A stretch of DNA of 64,000 nt, from assembly GCF_019042245.1 (NCBI RefSeq), contig NZ_JAHQCX010000026.1:1-64000 (forward strand), read 5' to 3'. A program made the translations under genes and the position numbers. Positions 26,431 to 34,089 of this stretch are shown in pieces; position 1 is the first letter of the stretch; each line of letters opens with the position of its first letter. The notes under the pieces are model-generated. The model saw only the letters and a program-made list of their open reading frames with translations, had not been told where the DNA came from and made no database searches. Source of the DNA: Diplocloster modestus. Its GTDB lineage: Bacteria; Bacillota; Clostridia; Lachnospirales; Lachnospiraceae.

Positions 26431-28091
26431 TATTTCGGCAGCTTGAATGAGCTCTTCAGCGAAACGATCCGGTTAAATACCAGAGCATCCGGTTTGGAAT
26501 CTTTAGCATCCACACAGAAGTACCCCTGCCGGACGAACTGGAAGCTGTCATAGGCTTTCGCCTCTGCGAATGCCGGCTCCAGCAAACAGTTCTTTAATAC
26601 GGTCAGTGAATTGAGATTCAGATTCAGGGAACCGTCCTCGTTATAGACGCCCTTTTCCTCATCGATGATATTCTCGTACAGCCGAACCTGAGCCGGTATG
26701 GCCTGTGCGGCGGATACCCAGTGGATCGTCCCTTTAACCTTGCGTCCCGTAAAGCCCGAGCCGCTTCTGGTCTGTGGATCGTAGGTACAGTGAATCTCGG
26801 TGATCCTGCCGTCCTCGTCTTTTTTATAATCCACGCAGGTGACAAAGTAGGCGTTCATAAGGCGTACTTCATTTCCCGGGAACAGGCGGAAATATTTCTT
26901 CGGAGGCTCCTCCATAAAATCTTCCCGCTCAATATACAGTTCACGGCTGAATGGAACTTTCCTGCTGCCCAGCTCCTCATTTTCCAGATTATTGGGCACA
27001 TCGAAATATTCTACCTGGCCTTCCGGATAGTTATCGATAATGAGCTTCACCGGATCCAGAATCGCCATCATCCGGGGTTTCTTCAGTTTCAGGTCTTCCC
27101 GGATACAATACTCTAGCATCGCATAGTCCACAGAGCTGTTGCTCTTTGAAACACCGCACAGATCCACGAACAGCTTGATGGATTCCGGCGTAAAGCCCCG
27201 GCGGCGCAGCGCGGCGATGGATACCAGACGCGGGTCATCCCAGCCGTCAACGATTCCTTCTTCCACCAGCTTCTTGATATACCGCTTGCCGGTCACTACA
27301 TTGGTCAGATACAGCTTCGCAAATTCGATCTGCTTGGGAGGGCATTCAAAACCGACCTCCTTCACCACCCAGTCATACAACGGCCGATGGTCTTCGAATT
27401 CCAATGTGCAGATCGAATGGGTCACCCCTTCGAACGCGTCCTCCAGCGGATGCGCAAAATCATACATCGGATAGATACACCACTGATCGCCTGTCCGGTG
27501 ATGGGAAATATGGGCCACCCGGTAAATAACCGGATCCCGCATGTTGATATTCGGGGAAGCCATGTCTATTTTCGCCCGGAGCACTTTCTCCCCGTCCGCG
27601 AACTCGCCGTTTTTCATTTTCTCAAACAGGTCCAGGTTTTCTTCCACACTGCGGTTCCGGTATGGGCTGTCCTTCCCCGGTTCCGTCAGCGTTCCCCTAT
27701 ATTCCCGGATCTCCTCCGCCGTCAGGTCGCACACAAAGGCCTTTCCCTTTTTAATCAGAGTAACCGCCGCCTCGTACATCCTCTTAAAATAGTCGGAAGC
27801 AAAATACAGCCGGTCTTCCCAGTCCGCTCCCAGCCATTTGATATCTTCCTTTATGGACTCCACGAACTCTTCCTTTTCCTTGGTCGGGTTCGTATCGTCA
27901 AACCGCATGTTGAATTTCCCATGGTACTCTTCTGCCAGACCGTAGTTCAGCAGGATGGACTTGGCATGTCCTATATGAAGGTATCCGTTGGGCTCCGGCG
28001 GGAACCTGGTGCATACTGCGGTACAATGCCCTTCTGCCAGATCCTTCTCAATGATCTGTTCAATAAAATTTTTGGAAACTGTTTCTTCCAT
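26430..28091 (-). CDS. glnS: Glutaminyl-tRNA synthetase
   Basis: 553-residue class I synthetase. HIGH signature in PEPNGYLHIGHAKS and NMRFDDTNP; anticodon-binding beta-barrels at the C-terminus (ELYIEREDF, RLFPGNEVRLMNAYFV). The KMSKS-like loop is degenerate (NVVTGKRYIKKLVEEG). The enzyme charges tRNA-Gln directly, so at least part of Gln-tRNA in this organism need not go through GatCAB. The upstream leader shows no T-box features. Confidence 0.95.
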   Translation of the reverse strand: MEETVSKNFIEQIIEKDLAEGHCTAVCTRFPPEPNGYLHIGHAKSILLNYGLAEEYHGKFNMRFDDTNPTKEKEEFVESIKEDIKWLGADWEDRLYFASDYFKRMYEAAVTLIKKGKAFVCDLTAEEIREYRGTLTEPGKDSPYRNRSVEENLDLFEKMKNGEFADGEKVLRAKIDMASPNINMRDPVIYRVAHISHHRTGDQWCIYPMYDFAHPLEDAFEGVTHSICTLEFEDHRPLYDWVVKEVGFECPPKQIEFAKLYLTNVVTGKRYIKKLVEEGIVDGWDDPRLVSIAALRRRGFTPESIKLFVDLCGVSKSNSSVDYAMLEYCIREDLKLKKPRMMAILDPVKLIIDNYPEGQVEYFDVPNNLENEELGSRKVPFSRELYIEREDFMEEPPKKYFRLFPGNEVRLMNAYFVTCVDYKKDEDGRITEIHCTYDPQTRSGSGFTGRKVKGTIHWVSAAQAIPAQVRLYENIIDEEKGVYNEDGSLNLNLNSLTVLKNCLLEPAFAEAKAYDSFQFVRQGYFCVDAKDSKPDALVFNRIVSLKSSFKLPK

Positions 28092-28411
28092 AGCGAATTA
28101 CGCCCTCCTCGTTCCGATGATCTTCTGTTTTTTATTTTCCGGACTGCTGCGTTCCGCGTTTAAGGCCAGGTTGATGATACTTTACGGCTGCGCTCAGACC
28201 GGATAAGGATACCGGCGTCTGTTACTCCGCCGGTATCCTTTCACTTCTCTTCAGAATGCTATATATCATCATATCATAAACCTTAGTATTGGAAAAGTAT
28301 TTTTTCACAAACTCTATAAACTCTGCAAACCTACATTTTTCATCAACTCTGCAGACTTCATGCCCCTGCAAGCTCCATGCTCCTGCCGAAATCCTGATCT
28401 GACAGAGCTCC
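28092..28411. other. glnS upstream region with a GC-rich hairpin
   Basis: 320 bases without a gene. GGATACCGGCG (28207-28217) and CGCCGGTATCC (28228-28238) form an 11-bp perfect stem; on the minus strand it is followed by TTATCC only, so it is a weak terminator of the cfa transcript or a leader structure of glnS. Confidence 0.5.
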
Positions 28412-29578
28412 CTAACAGGGCCGGGTCATGGGAATCCGGTTGTTCACTCCCTTGGACAGAAGAATCTGATGAAGATCCACGATTCCGTTATCGAAGGAAG
28501 CCGCGCAGCTGCATAGGTAAAGTTCCCACATTCTTACGAACTCCGCATCGAACATTTCTGCGATTTCTTCCCGGTGTTTTTCAAAATTGTCTCTCCAGCA
28601 GAGAAGAGTTTTCACATAGTGCCGCCTCAGGCTTTCCACATCCAGAGTATAATACCGGTGGTCGCCAAACAACTGGATCATTTCCCGCAGGGAAGGTATC
28701 ATTCCGCCCGGAAAAATGTATTTCTTAATCCAGGGATCTCCCGGATGTTCTTTCAGCGCGCTGATATAGTGCAGCAGGAACAGGCCGGATGGTTTCAGGA
28801 CGGAGTCCACACTTTTTAAAAACAGTTCATAGTTCTGCCGGCCCACATGTTCCAGCATCCCGACACTGACCACACGGTCAAACTGCATACCGGAGCCGGC
28901 CAGTTCACGGTAGTCCATCACATACACCTGGACTTCCCCGCGCAGTCCTTCCTCCTCGATCCGCTGGCGGCAGGCTTTGCACTGTTCCTCGCTGAGCGTG
29001 ATACCGATTCCCTTCACGTGATATTTCTTCGCCGCTTCGATCAGCATGTATCCCCAGCCGCAGCCAATATCCAGCAGCAGCATGTCTCTTTCCAGTTCCA
29101 GCTTATCCAGCGTATGGTGGATTTTTCCCATCTGCGCCTCATAGAGTGTATCCTGAGGCTTCGCAAAATATCCGCAGGAATACGACAGCGTCTCGTCCAG
29201 CCACAGCCGGTAAAAATCATTTCCGATATCATAATGAGAGGATACCTCCGCTTTTTGGTTTTTCATGGAGGTGGAGGTGTGGATCAGCTTATGAAGTACT
29301 GTCTTATTAGTCATGAACCGTTCCATCTGCCCCAGGAACAGATCCAGAGCCGCGAAAAGATCTCCTTCCACCTCCAGGTCCCCCTTCATGTAGGATTCCC
29401 CCAGCGCCAGTGACGTACTGGTCAGCAGCGCGGTCTTTGAGATCGGGTTACGCATCACAACCCGGAATTTCGGGTCTCCGGCTCCGATCCGGTATTCCTT
29501 TTGATCCATCGCCACACAGAATGGCACCTGATCAAATTTTTCCAGATATTTTACGATGAAATTCATTTCTTGTTTCAT
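28412..29578 (-). CDS. cfa: Cyclopropane-fatty-acyl-phospholipid synthase
   Basis: 388 residues. SAM-dependent methyltransferase that adds a methylene bridge to unsaturated acyl chains of membrane phospholipids. N-terminal lipid-binding region followed by the SAM motif LLLDIGCGWGYMLIEAA, HYDIGNDFYRLWLDETLSYSCGYF and VVSVGMLEHVG. Normal length. Single gene with its own ribosome-binding site. Confidence 0.93.
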   Translation of the reverse strand: MKQEMNFIVKYLEKFDQVPFCVAMDQKEYRIGAGDPKFRVVMRNPISKTALLTSTSLALGESYMKGDLEVEGDLFAALDLFLGQMERFMTNKTVLHKLIHTSTSMKNQKAEVSSHYDIGNDFYRLWLDETLSYSCGYFAKPQDTLYEAQMGKIHHTLDKLELERDMLLLDIGCGWGYMLIEAAKKYHVKGIGITLSEEQCKACRQRIEEEGLRGEVQVYVMDYRELAGSGMQFDRVVSVGMLEHVGRQNYELFLKSVDSVLKPSGLFLLHYISALKEHPGDPWIKKYIFPGGMIPSLREMIQLFGDHRYYTLDVESLRRHYVKTLLCWRDNFEKHREEIAEMFDAEFVRMWELYLCSCAASFDNGIVDLHQILLSKGVNNRIPMTRPC

Positions 29579-29660
29579 GCTTGCTCACTCCTTTGTTAGA
29601 GTGTTGCAAGAAAATGGTAAATTTATACATTATGGTATCCATAAATGGTCCTTAAAATTA

Positions 29661-30698
29661 TCAGGACAGATCTTCAAGCAGCACCGTCAATATTCCTCCG
29701 CAGACCATTCCCTCTTCTTGCGCCACATCACCGGTTAAGTCCACAGGGAAGAACTCATACGCACCTGTGCCGATCAGCTTCCGCGCGCGTACGATCACCT
29801 CGTGTTCGCTGCATCCCCCACCGATACTGCCGACCAACTGTCCGTCGGGATAGATCACCATCTTCGCTCCTGCTTTTCTGGGGGTGGGGCCTTTCGAGGA
29901 AATCACGGTTACTACTGCCCTAGGGCCTCTGTCTGCTGCAGCCAGTTCTGACAACACCTCAAAATCCACATCGGAACCATTTACGATTTTATGATTTTTC
30001 TCAGCCTCCGTCACTTCGCAGAGCCTTCTCTTGCTGATCAGCTGCGACACGATGGAGATTCCGATCTCTTCCGGTGTCAACGCTCCGATATTCAATCCGA
30101 TCGGAGCACACAGACGCGATAGAGTGTCTTCTGTACAGCCTTCTGCCCGCAGCATTTCTCTGATCCCGCTTACACGCCGTTTTGATCCGATCATGCCCAG
30201 GTAATAAGGCTGTGTTCCGTTTAAGATCATCCGCAAGCAGTCCAGATCGTATCTGTGCCCTCTGGTGAGAATCGCCACATAGTCGTAAGCTGTGATCTGC
30301 AGTTCTTTTATTGCTTTTGGAAAAGCGTCGCAGATAACATGCCTGGCCAGTGGAAAACGCGCTGTGCTGGCGAACGACGGACGGTCATCCACAACCGTGA
30401 CTGTGAATCCAACTCTGGCGGCGAATTCCACCAATGCCAGAGCCACATGGCCTCCGCCCAGTATGATCAGCCGTTCTTCCGGAAAAAACGGTTCCCGGAT
30501 CGTGACGGTTCCCTCCGTCTCTTCTACGGTTGTCATGCCATTTGGAAACAGAGCGGCAAATTCCTCTTCGTTTTCGGATGGCAGGAACAGCTTTTCGGCC
30601 GGCTTGCCGGCATCTGACGCGTATTTGGATAGGATCTGGCAGCAGGTGCCTGCATTGAGGGTGGATAATAATTTTTGATACAGTAACTGCGTATTCAC
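29661..30698 (-). CDS. XdhC/CoxI family protein (molybdenum hydroxylase maturation)
   Basis: 345 residues. The N-terminal part holds the XdhC Rossmann domain (IILGGGHVALALVEFAARVG, VVDDRP, AILTRGHRYDLDCL, YLGMIGSKRR); the C-terminal part is a CoxI/XdhC-type domain with GPTPRKAGAKMVIYPDGQLVGSIGGGCSE. This domain order is reversed relative to E. coli-like XdhC. XdhC proteins bind and sulfurate Moco for xanthine dehydrogenase-like enzymes. The Moco operon at 0-3.7 kb fits, though the target hydroxylase is not in the window. Confidence 0.88.
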   Translation of the reverse strand: MNTQLLYQKLLSTLNAGTCCQILSKYASDAGKPAEKLFLPSENEEEFAALFPNGMTTVEETEGTVTIREPFFPEERLIILGGGHVALALVEFAARVGFTVTVVDDRPSFASTARFPLARHVICDAFPKAIKELQITAYDYVAILTRGHRYDLDCLRMILNGTQPYYLGMIGSKRRVSGIREMLRAEGCTEDTLSRLCAPIGLNIGALTPEEIGISIVSQLISKRRLCEVTEAEKNHKIVNGSDVDFEVLSELAAADRGPRAVVTVISSKGPTPRKAGAKMVIYPDGQLVGSIGGGCSEHEVIVRARKLIGTGAYEFFPVDLTGDVAQEEGMVCGGILTVLLEDLS

Positions 30699-31000
30699 AG
30701 TACAATTCCTCCTTTTTATCTGGCTGGCTTTCTCTATGGCTTATCTATGGCTTCCTAGTCTCTCTGTCAATCTATAGCCATTCTTTGACTCCACACTGGC
30801 TTTCGGTTCGATGAAATATGTTCCGTATGAGGTGACCTGGATTTTACATTATTAAAAATGCGATCATACGAATCTAATTATTTATAAATACTAACATACT
30901 ATATGAAAAAACTCAAAGAATAAGGCCGTTTTCTATTATTAGGCAAGGATAAAGCCGATGGATGATTCCACCGGCTTTTAGAAATGGTCTGAACTTACGC

Positions 31001-31165
31001 TCATCTTTTTTTGTAAATGGCACCGATACCTTCTTTGCGGGCGTTATGCCTCTGGTTTTGGTTTTCTACTTTCACTTTATTCGTGATGCTGTTGAATTCT
31101 TCATTTTCTTTTTTTCGGGCCTGGACTTCCTGGTCTTTTCTGTTTTCTGTTTCTTTTTGGCTCAT
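31001..31165 (-). CDS. Small charged hypothetical protein (54 aa)
   Basis: 54 residues starting MSQKETENRKDQEVQ and ending EGIGAIYKKR. The ATG at 31165 follows ATGGAGGG. Highly charged, no hydrophobic helix, probably helical. A GCCG-TGG/CCA-CGGC hairpin (30950-30979) lies just after its stop. Short, but the ribosome-binding site, codon use and terminator support a real gene. Function unknown. Confidence 0.6.
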   Translation of the reverse strand: MSQKETENRKDQEVQARKKENEEFNSITNKVKVENQNQRHNARKEGIGAIYKKR

Positions 31166-31422
31166 GTTTTCCCTCCATATGTGTGATTTTTAGTTATCTC
31201 TTTATACAGGTACTCTTAATACATGCTTTAAAGGCAGATGATCAGCGAAAACTGTAAAATATGATATCCGCAGATCCGGATTAGCCTTTAACACCTATTA
31301 GCTAGTATTCCATTTTAGTATTCAATATATGTGGGATAAAATGTATGAAGGCAATAGATCATATATAAACCAAACAAAAAAAGACTCTCAAAGGATAAAT
31401 TCCCTGGAAAGTCTTTCCAATA

Positions 31423-31495
31423 AGCTGTCAACGAGAATCGAACTCGTGACCTCAGCACTACCAATGCTGCGCTCTACCGTCTGAGCTATGACAGC
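31423..31495 (-). tRNA. tRNA-Thr (anticodon GGT)
   Basis: On the minus strand: acceptor GCTGTCA/TGACAGC, D-arm GCTCAGACGGTAGAGC, anticodon arm CAGCA-TTGGTAG-TGCTG with anticodon GGT, T-arm ACGAG-TTCGATT-CTCGT, discriminator T. No CCA is encoded. It stands alone about 2 kb from the tail cluster, with no sign of an integrated att repeat. Confidence 0.95.
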
Positions 31496-31812
31496 GTGTT
31501 TCAGCAACCTTGTATACTATACTATATGCTCCTACTAATTGTCAATATTATTTTTCCAAAATTCTGTATTTTTTTTACACAATTCGATAAATATATAATT
31601 GCTTCTGAACACCCCTGTTTCTCAATCGTGATTCTTAAACATAATTAAAATATTCGACATCTCATTTTCTTTATGTTAAACTTATAACAAATTTGTTTGT
31701 AAATTGCTATTTACCGTCTTTCAAGAATCGACATCGTGGAATTTACTTTTACTTATAGAAAGTTCGGAACGTTTTATAAAAAATTATCTGAGCAGGAGTT
31801 GAGCTATTTTCT
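31496..31812. other. AT-rich intergenic region ahead of the diguanylate cyclase
   Basis: About 317 bases of very AT-rich DNA with no ORF. It should hold the promoters of the tRNA (minus) and of the GGDEF gene (plus), but no box stands out clearly. Confidence 0.4.
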
Positions 31813-33114
31813 ATGATTAGTCAAAATGATAACGATACTTTTATGCTGCTGACCTTCCAGTCTTATCTGGCCAATACGCTGGATCTGATTTTTATAAAAG
31901 ATACTGACCTGAATTATATCTCCGCCTCCCAGGCTTTCGCGAACATGGTTGGACATCAAACTGCGAACGAGCTGGCCGGTAAGTCTGATTTTGATATTTT
32001 TGAACCGGATTTGGCCAAACGTTACACGCAGGATGATCTAAAGCTTCTGGAAAGCGGCCTTCCAATGAAAGATCAAATCGAACCGATCCCGGACCAGAAT
32101 GGCCGCAAGAGCTATTCTTCCACTTCAAAATATCCGATAAGAAATCCAGAAGGAAAAGTAATCGGGATCTATGGGGTGGGCCGTGATGTAACCGCTCAGG
32201 TGCAGTTAGCAGAGGAAAGAGAAAACCGTAAGCTTTCCCGCCAGATGTTTGAAGGTGTAATAGAAGCAGATTTAACCCTGGATAAATTATTGATCGCGGA
32301 AGGGTCCTCCTTATCCCATCGCATGATAAAAGCCGATACCTTTTCGGAGACTATGAAATTTCTGGCTGTCCGCATGATTCATAATGATTATGCGGTAGCG
32401 TTTCTAAATTTTTTTGACATTGAAAAATTGACTCATTTTTATAAGGAAGGGGAAAGAGATTTCAGCCATATTACCTATCTTTTGGTCAGCAAGGCGGATT
32501 ATAAATGGATCGAATTCAAGGCTCGTCTTTACTTCTCCAAAATAACGAACTCTTTACGAATAACGGTCGTATTAAATGATCTGGACGAGGAAATCCGGGA
32601 TAAAGAGCGTTTAAAAATAAAATCAGAAATCGATACTCTGACCGGACTTTATAACAGGGAAAGCACCATTTCTCAGATCATCGAATGCATCGGGGATTCC
32701 GCGCCCCTGAAAAACCATGCTCTTTTGTTTATTGATTTGGATCATTTCAAACAGGTCAACGATCAGCTGGGCCACCCCTTTGGTGATACCGTACTGCAAA
32801 AAATAGCGGAAATGTTAAGACTGCTCTTCCGCAAAGATGACGTAATCGGCAGAATCGGCGGAGATGAATTCCTGATCCTGTTGAAAAATGTCAACTCACA
32901 GGCAGATGCAAGCAAGAGGGCTTCGATGATCTTTCGGACGGTTCCATTATATCAAGTGAAAAACAACAGGGAAATCTTTGTAACCTGCAGTGTGGGCGGC
33001 GCTATGTATCAGGGTGATGGGAAAAGCTTTGACACGCTGTACCGGGAAGCTGACCAGGCTCTGTACCAGGCGAAGAAAAAAGGGCGGAATACTATTGTTT
33101 TTCATGAATCATAA
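31813..33114 (+). CDS. PAS-GGDEF diguanylate cyclase
   Basis: 433 residues. Residues 10-135 form a PAS domain (FIKDTDLNYISASQAFANMVGH, GIYGVGRDVTAQ). A second, divergent PAS-like region follows. Residues 265-433 are a GGDEF domain with DTLTGLYNR at its start and the active-site loop GRIGGDEFLILL, so cyclic-di-GMP synthesis is expected. No transmembrane helix: cytoplasmic sensor. No RxxD inhibitory site is obvious five residues before the GG(D/E)EF. Followed by a terminator. Confidence 0.9.
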   Translation: MISQNDNDTFMLLTFQSYLANTLDLIFIKDTDLNYISASQAFANMVGHQTANELAGKSDFDIFEPDLAKRYTQDDLKLLESGLPMKDQIEPIPDQNGRKSYSSTSKYPIRNPEGKVIGIYGVGRDVTAQVQLAEERENRKLSRQMFEGVIEADLTLDKLLIAEGSSLSHRMIKADTFSETMKFLAVRMIHNDYAVAFLNFFDIEKLTHFYKEGERDFSHITYLLVSKADYKWIEFKARLYFSKITNSLRITVVLNDLDEEIRDKERLKIKSEIDTLTGLYNRESTISQIIECIGDSAPLKNHALLFIDLDHFKQVNDQLGHPFGDTVLQKIAEMLRLLFRKDDVIGRIGGDEFLILLKNVNSQADASKRASMIFRTVPLYQVKNNREIFVTCSVGGAMYQGDGKSFDTLYREADQALYQAKKKGRNTIVFHES

Positions 33115-33143
33115 TCATTAGAAATAGTATGTTTTTTATAAAT

Positions 33144-33171
33144 GGAGACTCGATCGGGGTCTCCTGTTTTT
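33144..33171 (+). terminator. Terminator of the GGDEF gene
   Basis: GGAGAC (33144-33149) and GTCTCC (33159-33164) stem followed by TGTTTTTAT. Confidence 0.7.
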
Positions 33172-33241
33172 ATGAAGATGTTGGTATCTTCTTGGTCTGT
33201 TACAAACCTTTTCATTCTTTGTAATTTAACAAAATCTATAT

Positions 33242-33306
33242 ATAATTCTTTAATTGTTCCCAAAGCTTTAAGCTTTTATAATTCTTTAATCGTTTCCAAA
33301 GATTTT
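33242..33306 (+). repeat. Imperfect 36-bp direct repeat
   Basis: Two copies, period 36: ATAATTCTTTAATTGTTCCC at 33242 and ATAATTCTTTAATCGTTTCC at 33278, each continuing CAAAG. Next to it, CTATCTCAACCTATCTCAAC is a short tandem repeat. It lies between the GGDEF terminator and the tail-cluster promoter, near the left edge of the element. Confidence 0.6.
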
Positions 33307-33404
33307 AACCTATCTCAACCTATCTCAACCTAATTTCATTCCATCAGTGGTTCCATCCCAAAACTTTAATACAAATCATTACGTTATTTACTATATCAAT
33401 ATTA

Positions 33405-33420
33405 TAGAACATATGTTCTA
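33405..33420. promoter_or_regulatory. LexA-like (SOS) palindrome
   Basis: TAGAACATATGTTCTA is a perfect 16-bp palindrome with the GAAC-N4-GTTC core of Firmicute LexA/DinR boxes. It lies 130 bases before the -35 of the tail-cluster promoter. Confidence 0.5.
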
Positions 33421-33550
33421 AAAAGTCAATTGTTCAGTAAATATTTATAAATTTAATTTCAATAAATAATTAAAACAATTCACTTTATGTGTCAAATCCA
33501 AAGAAAAAAATAGAACAATTTTCCGTAATTATTTTTATTTATCTCACATA

Positions 33551-33596
33551 TTGACACGATATGTGTTTCGATGTATTATAATCGTACATACGTTCG
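33551..33596 (+). promoter_or_regulatory. Promoter of the tail cluster with overlapping LexA-like box
   Basis: TTGACA (33551-33556), 17 bases, TATTAT (33574-33579). Immediately after the -10 lies CGTACATACGTTCG (33583-33596), close to the B. subtilis LexA consensus CGAACRNRYGTTYC (two or three mismatches) and sharing ACATACGTT with the perfect match at 37471. Position over the start site fits repression by LexA. A TACCAT/ATGGTA hairpin (33609-33626) follows in the leader. Confidence 0.55.
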
Positions 33597-33678
33597 TTTT
33601 CCATTTATTACCATCTACAAATGGTATCAGCACGGCAAATGAACAATCTTATAACGATATCTGGAAGGAGAAAATAGA

Positions 33679-34062
33679 ATGGAACACACAGCAAACCACC
33701 CAGGCCCGGGTCCCAGCCCCTGCGTCCGTCAGTTTGGAATCCCGCCGGCCGAGCTCACCAACGAGCAATGGCAGTACCTTTTTACGGACCTGAAGCAGCA
33801 GACCATCCCATCCGGCAGCACAAAAATGAAAGGCGGAAACAGCCACATCCGTATCAGCGGAATATACAGCCTGCCGGAATCTGGTGACACCCAATACCAG
33901 CGCTACAAATATTACATAAACGACGTACTGCGCCAGATCCGCAAAGGAAACATAGAATACTGCTATTACATTTACCAGATCTGCGATCTTCTGAGATATG
34001 AACACGACACGCTGAAGACTCGTTACGAACCGGCCGGCCGTTACTTCGAAGTCTGGCTTTAA
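33679..34062 (+). CDS. First gene of the tail cluster, unknown function (127 aa)
   Basis: 127 residues, soluble, begins after GGAAGGAG. It has a proline-rich start, then IPPAELTNEQWQYLFTDLKQQ and a Tyr-rich C-terminal half (YQRYKYYINDVLRQIRKGNIEYCYYIYQICDLL). I do not recognise a family. It ends 27 bases before the RNA polymerase gene and is probably transcribed with it, so an accessory or regulatory role for the polymerase is possible (inference). Confidence 0.75.
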   Translation: MEHTANHPGPGPSPCVRQFGIPPAELTNEQWQYLFTDLKQQTIPSGSTKMKGGNSHIRISGIYSLPESGDTQYQRYKYYINDVLRQIRKGNIEYCYYIYQICDLLRYEHDTLKTRYEPAGRYFEVWL

Positions 34063-34089
34063 ATCAAAAAAGGGAGGTATTTTCTATCC

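Noticed and set aside
28092..28260. T-box riboswitch upstream of glnS
   Set aside because: No AGUA, GNUG or TGGN elements could be found; only one perfect hairpin.
31423..33600. tRNA-Thr as attachment site of the tail cluster
   Set aside because: No repeated 3' tRNA segment is seen at the right end of the cluster (61.5-61.7 kb), and no integrase is present. The GGDEF gene lies between.
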